Origin: Lytechinus variegatus
Taxonomy: Eukaryota > Echinodermata > Echinoidea > Temnopleuroida > Toxopneustidae
DNA length: 64,000 bases
Assembly (NCBI RefSeq): GCF_018143015.1
Contig: NC_054748.1
Location: 19,176,725 to 19,240,724, forward strand
Reading direction: 5' to 3'
The notes beneath the pieces were generated by a model. It saw only the letters and a list, made by a program, of their open reading frames with translations. It was not told the DNA's origin and searched no databases. This document shows, piece after piece, positions 56,283-64,000 of this stretch. A program made the translations under genes and the position numbers. Numbering within the stretch: position 1 is the first letter of the stretch; every line of letters begins with the position of its first letter.

Positions 56283-56752
56283 GGGCACATGAGAGTAATT
56301 CAACCGCGCGCAAAGCATGCCGGACAGGCGTAAGTAAAGATCACATGACTTTATTGATTAAAATAATTCATTAAAAATAGATCAAATGTTTGTATATCAA
56401 AAGAAAAACGATAGACATAATGCTATGTTCATACTCTTTCATAATCAAGGCGTTTGGGGAGGCTAGACTGCATTTTTGTATTTCATTTTAATTATTATTA
56501 CCCACAATGCAGTTCTGGTTTTTGTGGCAATGAACTGGCCGAAATTATGGTTAGTCTTATTTCAGGCCATTTAACTTTTAATTGAGCTGGTCAAGTACCT
56601 GATTAACATATCAAGTCTTAATGTACTGTTAATTGTGACTAATGTCAGTGAATTAAAGCAAAATCTATCGAGGGATTGATTTTTAATTATTTTTTGATGA
56701 GCTATGATATAACACGTGAGTGAATGGGGGTCTGTAATACTCATGTGTGTCC
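56283..56752. repeat. 470-bp direct repeat, copy 2
   Basis: See copy 1. The right end has diverged slightly. Confidence 0.85.
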
Positions 56753-57442
56753 CAATGCAGCTCTCGCGGACTTTGATATAGTGGAGGATTGCGGAGATTT
56801 CGTCACTTCCGCCCTGAGAGAGGTCGTGGTCTGACGACGAAGTCCCCACTCTCCTCTTCATCTGGTTGTGGACGAATAAGCTGTACTACTGCGGAACTAA
56901 TTCAGGTAATTGCTGTTGGTGTTAATTGTGATAACATGTACAAATGCTGAACGATGATGTATAAGTAAACTATCATACACTAAATGTATTCATCGTCTCC
57001 AACCTGTGTGATCTGTGGAATCCAATTGACTACTACAGTATAAAATACCCCATAGAGAATCTACAGCTCTAATAGAAATCCCCCCACTCATCCTATATCT
57101 TGATTATTATACATAATAAGTTTCTTTGTTTTATTGATTATAATTATATTAAGATGTATGTAACAAAACTATTGTAAATGTAAATGATTGTTGGAAATGG
57201 AAATAAATGAAATGAAATATATTTCACCTGTTCACACAACCTCTTAACACTCCATCCCCATATATTGTGGGAAAACGAAACACGCCCGGGTCTCTACATA
57301 ACGCCATATATACAGATAGAAGGAAACCGCTCGCATTATAAGGATGGCTAGTAATTCATCAACGGATTAAGGTGATAGAGGCAAGGAACAGGCCGGCCCC
57401 CAGCATCCAGGACCCGTTCCAAGACGAAGGGCCGCCACACAA
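56753..57442. other. Possible 5' LTR of the gag fossil, with a LINE-like tail at 57100-57217
   Basis: 57150-57217 ends GGAAATAAATGAAATGAAAT, closely like the LINE tail at 8530-8562. 57240-57442 directly precedes a primer-site-like motif and could be LTR sequence, but I cannot find a second copy in the window to confirm it. Confidence 0.35.
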
Positions 57443-58705
57443 TTGGTGGCAGCGGTGGGATGGAGAACAAGAGGACGTCTGGAACAGATGGCAGTAACTC
57501 TACTTCAGGGGATGAATCAGTTTCTACCCATTCCGGAATCAAGTTCTCTACCAGTAGGAGGAGGCAGAAGACCGAGGCTTTGTTGGGGATTGCAGAGATG
57601 ATGAAAAATCAGTCTAAGGCTCAGGGAAGAAATGATGATACATCAATCCAAGGCTCAGGACGAGATGATGAAACAGCAAGCAAGTGCCGAGGTCGTGATG
57701 ATGCAACAGGCACAAGCTTAGCAATCACAGATGGAGAAGCTGCTTCTGTCATTTTCTAATGAACACTAGGGGGAGCACAGATAGGTCTAGTCAAACAGCA
57801 TCAACCACCGAAGAGGGGGAAGTCCCATTCAGGTGGGGAACTATCAGGGATATGCCCATTGATTCGCCAGTACGAAATGCTACCAGGGAAACGGCATCAC
57901 AAGCTGTGCAACCAACTTCTGTAAGAAACCCTCCAATTGACGACAGTAGGCTCCAGCCCATAATCCATCAAGCATTGGAAGATACACTCCAACATGGGAA
58001 TACGTCAAAGTCAAGGTCATCACAGGACGCCCAACAAAAGCCTAGAGGTACCCACTTCATCAAGCCAGATAAATACGATGGATGTTCATCATGGATTGAT
58101 TACAGCCAGCATTTCGACTCATGCAGGGCAGTGAATGGCTGGGATGATGAAGAAGCGGGGAGTATCATGGCATCATGCTTAAGAGGTCAGACATTAAGGC
58201 TGCTACGTGAACAAAGGCAGGCAATAGGCCTTCGTGAACTAAAAAGAATGCTGGCCAATCGGTTCTCAGATAAATGATAATAATCCGCTTTTATATAGCG
58301 CTTAATACATCCGAACGACGTGTCATAGCGTTTTGCGGATATATTATTACCCCAGTCATCGGATTCAATCAGTCATTCCCACACACAATGTGTGCACATC
58401 TTCCACTTCCTGGGGAGTATTCCAGTCAGTCGCCTGTGAGATAATATACACGTCGAGAATCATCTACTATAGCTGAAGCAAAGACAGAACCAGGAGGGCG
58501 AGACACTCAAGGAGCTTGCACAAAGCATCAGAGGGCTCACCGCAGGGGCCTACCCAAAGCTGGATTCTGATGTTCGGGACAGATTGGCGAAGAGACACTT
58601 CATGGATGCCCTTGTGAAACCCAAGCTCAGAGAGGAAGTGCTCAACAACCAATGTAAGACATTGGACGAGATGGTACGTGCAGCAGTGGTAGCTGAGGCA
58701 TTCCA
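57443..58705 (+). mobile_element. LTR-retrotransposon gag fossil (Gypsy-like)
   Basis: A primer-site-like TTGGTGGCAGCGGTGGGA (57443-57460) is followed by gag-type sequence: THFIKPDKYDGCSSWIDYSQ, ASCLRGQTLRLLREQRQ, LRELKRMLANRF, and after a short inserted repeat, TLKELAQSIRGLTAGAYPKL and LREEVLNNQCKTLDEMVRAA. These match the retrotransposon gag domain of Gypsy elements in gene-poor genomes. No protease, integrase or RT follows. The element is broken and old; only its 5' part remains. Confidence 0.7.
58274..58485. repeat. Short dispersed repeat inserted in the gag fossil
   Basis: The sequence ATAATCCGCTTTTATATAGC, then ACACACAATGTGTGCACATC, is not gag-like, and gag similarity resumes right after it. 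A related phrase is at 16345-16385. Confidence 0.5.
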
Positions 58706-59900
58706 TCATTTATTATCTATTTGGTATTTGAACATGTCGGACATGACCCCTTCTTTCAATTCGTTAAGTCCTTACCTTTTGTTAGCTCTTGCCATGCACA
58801 TCTATAAAATAATTACTGAGAATTTGGTGTTTGGTATTCCTGATTGTTTATCAGAATACAAAAAGGACTTGTGCTTAAACAGTTATGTTCACTTATCATG
58901 CCTTGCATGCCATTCCTCACATGTTTAGTATCTTGCAAGATCATATAAGATCGCCAAAGATAAACAAATCATTTACTACAAATGTCTTCAGTTTCGATTA
59001 ATGCCATGCTTGACTTACTCTTTTATTCTTGTAACATTAACATTACCCAATTTTATGAGTAAAGATCTTTGTTATTTGCTCTTGACCATGTCAAGCATGC
59101 TGCCTCATTATTCGTCTATTATACTATCGTTTTCCAATTGAATAATCAACACCTTGTTTAAAAAAATGCTTGATTATGGTAATGTCTGCACTTTGTGATA
59201 ATTTCCAATGGCTGTTTCACCAATGGCAATATTCCTTTAATATTATCCATTTGTTGTTTGAACATGCTGGGCATGACCTCTCCTTCAATTGTTATAACTC
59301 CATGGTCCCATCCACGGGGGATTTTTTCTGTTTTTGCTTAGCATTGTCTCAGCGCCCCCCCCCTCTTGCAAGATCATAAAACAGCGTCTGAGTTATGCAA
59401 ATCATGAACTACAATGTCTTCAGTCTCGATTAATGCCAATTTTGACTTCTATATTTTTGTAACATTAGCATTACCCAATTATATATATATGAAAAAAATA
59501 ATAATCTGTGTTTACTTGCTCTCGATCATGCCAGGCATGCTTGCATCACTTTTTGTTGTCAGTTTTACTATGGATTACAAGTTGAATAATCCACATTTTG
59601 TTTACACAATACTTGAAAAGGAAATGTCTACCTCTTGTTAATAATTACTTTTATCAACATTAAATGACAATCTTCCTTTTCTATTATCCATTTGACATTT
59701 CAACATGTTGGGCATGTCCCCTTCTTTCAACTCATTGACTTTGTTTTTGTTCGCTCTTGCCACAACTATGAAATAATTTCTGAGTATTTGGTGATTGGTA
59801 CTCTTGTTCAATTATTAGAATGCAAAGATTATTAGAAGACTTGTGCTCAAATATGTTCAATTATCATGCCATGTATGTCGTATTCCTTTATTCTTTACTC
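58705..59900. repeat. Degenerate tandem array, about 450-530-bp units
   Basis: TTTGAACATGTCGGACATGA (58728), TTTGAACATGCTGGGCATGA (59256) and TTTCAACATGTTGGGCATGT (59696) mark three units. A second landmark, ATGTCTTCAGTTTCGATTAA (58982), recurs at 59411. Units also share TCTTGCAAGATCATA. No coding capacity. It may derive from an LTR or untranslated region of the gag fossil. Confidence 0.6.
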
Positions 59901-60402
59901 ACTATACATATTTGAAATTATATCTTGATATTTGAATGTACTATTTTATAGGTGTATCTCACTACATTTTATTTTATTTTGGAGCTTCTCACTTTATCTC
60001 CTCCGCCAATGTCTGTTTCGATAATCGTTCCGTTCTCACTGACTTTGCATCGTTCACACTTAGAGGTCTTTGCCCTACGTTCTCGTTTTTGCGTAAGAAT
60101 CCTTTGTGTTGCGCCTCCTCGTCCTTCTTCATGTTCTATATGTGTTTTGCGTTCTTTGCCTTCTCCCCTCACTTTGTAACTTTGCTTTACTGCCTCTTAT
60201 ATGACCTTGACTGACACTTTATTGGACATAACACAACACTTTCGGATAGGTACTGACTTCTTAGCATAGACGACACACCTCAGTTTCCATTTACATCATT
60301 GGATAATGATGACCTCTTCAGCGAATTGAGACCTCAGGATACTGTACTTAACAACCCAATGAATCCTTCATTTTATGATAATTTTGTTACTAATAACATA
60401 AA
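59901..60402 (+). mobile_element. LINE 5' part, left of a nested LINE
   Basis: The frame HWIMMTS / LDNDDLFSELRPQDTVLNNP, then SFYDNFVTNNINLI, has the asparagine-rich look of the leader before the endonuclease in this LINE group. It stops where the tail of a minus-strand LINE begins. I infer that it belongs with 63112-64000. Confidence 0.45.
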
Positions 60403-63111
60403 TTTAATTCAATTCAATTCAATTTATTTGACCAAAGCATTAAAATACAATAACATAATACACATACATAAAATACAATATTTGCATTGGTATAATAAAT
60501 AAAATGCTTGGCAGGATGCAGCCAGAAAGGAAAAGACCCTTATAACGGCCGACCTTACAAATATAATAAATGTTGTTAAAGTACCTGAGACAAAATAATA
60601 CAAGGAAATACAAAACAGAACAAATGGGGGGGGGGCAAGAGCTAAATAAAACAAATTTAGAAAAATAACTCACAGCGAATGATAATTAGCAAGAATGATT
60701 TCTTTGGATCTCTTCTTAAATAAATTAAAAGATTGAACCTCCTTGAGTGAAGATGGTAGAGAATTCCAAATGACTGGTCCTTGATAAATAACAGATTTTT
60801 TAGAAAAAGATGTACGTATAAGAGGAGGATGAAAATCAGAAGCACTCCTAGTACTATATTTATGAATATCACGATTTAAGTTAAAGTATGTAAGTAATGA
60901 GTCTGGGAGAAATTGTTTATGACATAGATACATGAAAATTCCAATCTGATACATATATAAATCATTGAAACGCATTATTTTTAGTGAAGAAAATATGGAT
61001 GAAGTATGGGCAAGAAATGTGGCATGGTCAATAATTCTAACTGCACGTTTTTGTAATTTAATAATCCTATCTATGGAGGCAGCAGATAAGTTACCCCATA
61101 CAATGATATTATAATATAAATATGGAAGTATAATTGAATGATATATCATCTTTAAGATGGTCTTAGGAAAGTTTTTAAGTTTATACATAACACCGATATT
61201 TTTAGATAGAGTATTACAAATAAGATGAACGTGATCAGTCCATTTCAATTTATTATCAATTATTACACCAAGAAATTTTAAAGAAGACACCTGGATGATT
61301 TGAGATTTACAAAGGTTTATAACGATATCGTCAGTATTACACTTTTTATTTGAAAAGACCATAAAACTAGTTTTCTTAATATTAATTGTTAACTTATTTT
61401 CATATAACCATTGAGAAATTACATTGATTTCTTTGTTGAATCTTGACTGAAGCGTCTGTAGATCTTTGTTTGAAAGAAAAATACTGGTATCATCAGCAAA
61501 AAGAATGCATTGTAAAGAATTAGAAACATTTGAAATATCATTAATATATAATAGAAATAAAAGCGGGCCCAATGTGGAACCTTGCGGTACACCACATCTG
61601 ATATGTTGAAAGCAAGACTGTTCATTATTAATTGTTACCATTTGCTTCCGATTTGAAAGATAGCTTTCAAAAAGTTTTAGTGTTATTCCCCTTATCCCAT
61701 ATAAATTCAGTTTATTTAACAGTATGCGATGATCTAAAGTATCAAAAGCCTTTGATAAGTCTAAAAATAACCCAATCATTATCTCTCCATTATCTATTGA
61801 ATTTACAACCTTATGGATAAAGTTAACCAGTGCAGACGAAGTAGAATGACCTGCTCTAAAACCATATTGGTTACTGCTAATAATATTGCACATAGATATG
61901 AAATTATATAGACGATTATAAATACACCTCTCAAGTATTTTTGAAAATATTGTTAAAACAGATATTGGACGATAATTGGTCTTTAATTCAGGTGTACCAT
62001 TTTTGAAAACTGGCGTAACTCTTGCTAATTTCATTTTATCAGGAAAAATTCCCTGTTGAAAACACTGATTAAATATTGCACATAATGGGTTAACAATTAG
62101 ATGTATTACACGCTTCACAACTTTAACATTAATTCCATCAAAACCGGCACTTGTGTTAGATTTAAGTTTATCAACAATTTCTATAATTTCTTTGCAAGTG
62201 ATAGGTTTAAAATATGCAGTTTCACTATTCCTCTGTATATATGTATAATGGTAGTCATCTTTACAATTGTCAAACGAACGATTCAAGTCATATCCAATGT
62301 TTACAAAGTATTCATTTATTTTTTCACAAATTTGTTTTTTATCTGAAATTATTTCATTGTTGTACATTATTTTTTTACAGAAGGATTTTTTATATTTCTT
62401 CCCAAGGGCATGGTTTAGAACATCCCATGTTTTCTTTATGTCACCATCAGAGTCATGTAACCGTTTTTCATAATATTGTTTTTTGGCAAGAATGATTGCA
62501 TTAGTAACTTTATTACGGTGTCTCTTATAAACATCTTTCCTATACTGTGTAGGATTTTTAATAAACATTTTATACATACGACATTTTTTCTTAGACATTT
62601 TTCGTAATTCATTAGTAAACCATGGTTTAACACTCCTATTAGATTTGCTATAACTACATTTAATTGGGAAACAATTATCATAAACATCAGAGAAATCCCT
62701 TAAAAAACTATTGTAGTTATTATTAACATCATCATCACAATCATATGACCATTTTTTTGACTGCAATAGATTAACGAATTCGAACATACTATTTTCATTT
62801 ATAAGTCTTTTAACATATGTAATATCAGATTCTGTACATAGAAGGTCAGAATCAGAAATGCAATAAACTGGAAAATGGTCAGAAATATCAGAAATAAGTA
62901 TTCCTGAACGTAAAGAGCAAGTGTCGTTAGTTATAATGTTGTCTATTACAGAAACAGAATGAGGAGTGACACGAGTTGGATATTTTATAAGAGGAATCAT
63001 AGAGTGAAGCATGAGTAAATCAACAAAGTCAGTTACACTCTGTACTTTACCAACATTCAGCAAATTAATGTTAAAGTCACCAATTATATATAAGATATTT
63101 TTTCTCTATTT
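60403..63111 (-). mobile_element. 5'-truncated LINE (CR1/Jockey-like), near-intact ORF2
   Basis: 2.7 kb on the minus strand, with a 3' tail of TTGAATTGAATTGAATT at 60403-60425. The 5' end breaks inside the endonuclease (KNILYIIGDFNINLLN at about 63098). The inner region is a long open ORF2. Truncation at the 5' end and a short-repeat tail are standard target-primed products. Confidence 0.85.
60670..63063 (-). CDS. LINE ORF2: endonuclease tail plus reverse transcriptase
   Basis: 797 aa in one frame, which stays open upstream to about 63098. Residues 1-75 are the endonuclease C-terminus (NIITNDTCSL, ISDISDHFPVYCI). The RT spans about 340-600: YRPISVLTIFSKILER (about 364), NQYGFRAGHSTSSAL (about 400), FLDLSKAFDTLDHRILLNKL (about 435), GVPQGSTLGPLLFLLYIND, and the catalytic FADDTS at about 522. 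The tail has SLKFLGVIIDNKLKW, IKLQKRAVRII and PVIWNSLPSSLKEV. Families with this make-up copy themselves by target-primed reverse transcription. The catalytic residues look intact, so the insertion is young, though the missing 5' end makes it immobile. Confidence 0.9.
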   Translation of the reverse strand: MLNVGKVQSVTDFVDLLMLHSMIPLIKYPTRVTPHSVSVIDNIITNDTCSLRSGILISDISDHFPVYCISDSDLLCTESDITYVKRLINENSMFEFVNLLQSKKWSYDCDDDVNNNYNSFLRDFSDVYDNCFPIKCSYSKSNRSVKPWFTNELRKMSKKKCRMYKMFIKNPTQYRKDVYKRHRNKVTNAIILAKKQYYEKRLHDSDGDIKKTWDVLNHALGKKYKKSFCKKIMYNNEIISDKKQICEKINEYFVNIGYDLNRSFDNCKDDYHYTYIQRNSETAYFKPITCKEIIEIVDKLKSNTSAGFDGINVKVVKRVIHLIVNPLCAIFNQCFQQGIFPDKMKLARVTPVFKNGTPELKTNYRPISVLTIFSKILERCIYNRLYNFISMCNIISSNQYGFRAGHSTSSALVNFIHKVVNSIDNGEIMIGLFLDLSKAFDTLDHRILLNKLNLYGIRGITLKLFESYLSNRKQMVTINNEQSCFQHIRCGVPQGSTLGPLLFLLYINDISNVSNSLQCILFADDTSIFLSNKDLQTLQSRFNKEINVISQWLYENKLTINIKKTSFMVFSNKKCNTDDIVINLCKSQIIQVSSLKFLGVIIDNKLKWTDHVHLICNTLSKNIGVMYKLKNFPKTILKMIYHSIILPYLYYNIIVWGNLSAASIDRIIKLQKRAVRIIDHATFLAHTSSIFSSLKIMRFNDLYMYQIGIFMYLCHKQFLPDSLLTYFNLNRDIHKYSTRSASDFHPPLIRTSFSKKSVIYQGPVIWNSLPSSLKEVQSFNLFKKRSKEIILANYHSL

Positions 63112-64000
63112 ACAATTCCAAACAAATTTATGAGAAATGAAAAAAAATCATCTGTGTGGTAACCCGGAAGAATTAGATCTCGATTTTGAACAGGATCATA
63201 ACATATTGCAAAATCCTTCTTCTGAGTATATTACGCAACATCAGGTAAATAATCTTACAAAAAATTTTAACGACGATACATTCAGCATAATGCATGCTAA
63301 TATAAGAAGTTTAAATAAACATTTTGATGAACTTCAGTTACTTTTGAATAACACTTCAAATTCTAAAAAATGCCCCTTTTCTTTAATTGGCCTTACTGAG
63401 ACATGGATATCGTGTGATTCTAACCATCAATTTTCTCTTAACGGATATGATTTCGTAATGAATAACCGAGAAGACAGACCTGGGGGTGGGGTAGCGTTCT
63501 ATATTTCACATGACTACGAGTATACGGTTTGTGATTATCTTAACTCCATGAACGCCACTGTAGAATCTCTATTTATTGAAATTAATATTCCTGGTAGTAA
63601 AAATATGATTATTGGTGTAGTTTATAGACCCCCAAACTCAAATACAAATGACTTTCTAACTTACCTTTCCCAAACAACAAATAATCCAGCTCTCGTTAAT
63701 AAGGATGTAATATTTATAGGTGATTTTAACATTGATTTATTGAAACACAACAATATATCTCAAGATTTTCTTGAAACTTTTTTTTCGGCCTCCTTCTTGC
63801 CTCTGATTTCTAAACCAACTCGTGTAGTTAATGAAACTGCTACACTTATTGACAATATTTTCTGCAACATTCTCCCTCCTCCCGATTCTTTTATAATACT
63901 TTCTGACATGACGGACCATTTCCCGATTCTTACTCATTTTTCATTAAGACGACCAATTAGACCGATACACTCCCAACAACGAAGACGTACGAAAATACAG
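63112..64000 (+). mobile_element. LINE endonuclease region, runs off the window
   Basis: Plus-strand frame from about 63160: FNDDTFSIMHANIRSLNKHF, PFSLIGLTETWISCDS, RPGGGVAFYISHD, MIIGVVYRPPNSN, IFIGDFNIDLLKHN, ATLIDNIFCNI, LSDMTDHFPILTHF. These are all the landmarks of an APE-type endonuclease (N, E, Y, D/N, D/H). It is open to the last base, so the RT should lie beyond 64000. It overlaps in content with the minus-strand LINE's start but differs in sequence, so it is a separate element. Confidence 0.85.

Larger units (their letters stand above)
54826..56752. mobile_element. Composite element with 470-bp direct repeats (LTR-like or paired MITEs)
   Basis: The segments 54826-55293 and 56283-56752 are near-identical direct repeats, each starting GGGCACATGAGAG and ending CTCACGTGTGCCC (CTCATGTGTGTCCC in the second), i.e. 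with short imperfect inverted ends. About 990 bp lie between. AAT borders the outside on both sides and TATA borders the inside on both sides. I see no reverse transcriptase. It is either a small LTR-type fossil or two copies of one MITE. Confidence 0.65.

Noticed and set aside
60403-64000. A single LINE inverted by twin priming
   Set aside because: Both halves contain the GDFNI...DHFP endonuclease region with different sequences, so they overlap in content and must be two elements.

Overview
This is a eukaryotic, AT-rich, repeat-dominated window. I read it as echinoderm, most likely sea urchin. The grounds are an intron-poor TRIM E3 gene of a type expanded in marine deuterostomes, a vertebrate-like SCYL2 C-terminal exon, an LTR element whose gene order is known from fish and sea urchins, and many MITE families with TTAA or TTA target duplications. 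The species assignment is inference; no rRNA or mitochondrial marker is present.

Only two host genes are supported, both on the minus strand. A TRIM-family RING/B-box/beta-propeller gene occupies 4522-6417. The last exon of SCYL2 occupies 23250-24245, with a possible preceding exon at 28365-28458. Nearly everything else is mobile DNA or its remains.

Layout. 1-900: inner part of a foldback element whose fuller copy lies at 17128-22516. 1146-2342: two MITEs. 3310-4470: a block duplicated, with extra internal repeats, at 34376-36925. 6700-8562: an inverted-repeat element and a LINE 3' end. 8935-10476: a block duplicated at 29925-32580. 10477-15363: nested TTAA MITEs and small palindromic elements. 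16020-17120: a LINE tail and a tRNA-headed SINE. 17128-22516: a 5.4-kb foldback with about 1.1-kb arms around a 212-bp tandem repeat. 22638-23235: a MITE just beyond the SCYL2 stop. 24886-28240: a second foldback inside the SCYL2 region, with a 9-bp target duplication. 28872-29928: a LINE fragment. 36924-39152: a third foldback.

39153-52394 is a 5'-truncated Helitron carrying RepHel remains and a recognisable 3' hairpin ending in CTAG. It is split first by a Mutator-like inverted-repeat element (39273-41855, perfect 9-bp target duplication) and then by a young Gypsy element (42420-49296) with Gmr1-type order, integrase before reverse transcriptase. 52740-54415 is an L1-like ORF2 start with a tandem-repeat proline-rich leader. 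54826-56752 has two 470-bp direct repeats. 57443-58705 is an LTR-element gag fossil. 58705-59900 is a degenerate tandem array. 59900-64000 holds a plus-strand LINE apparently split by a minus-strand LINE.

The most unusual theme is architectural. Four unrelated inverted-repeat elements (17128, 24886, 36924, 39273) carry long arms or cores made of short tandem units, like the sea urchin TU foldback transposons. Two of them have exact 9-bp target duplications, which points to Mutator-like mobilisation.
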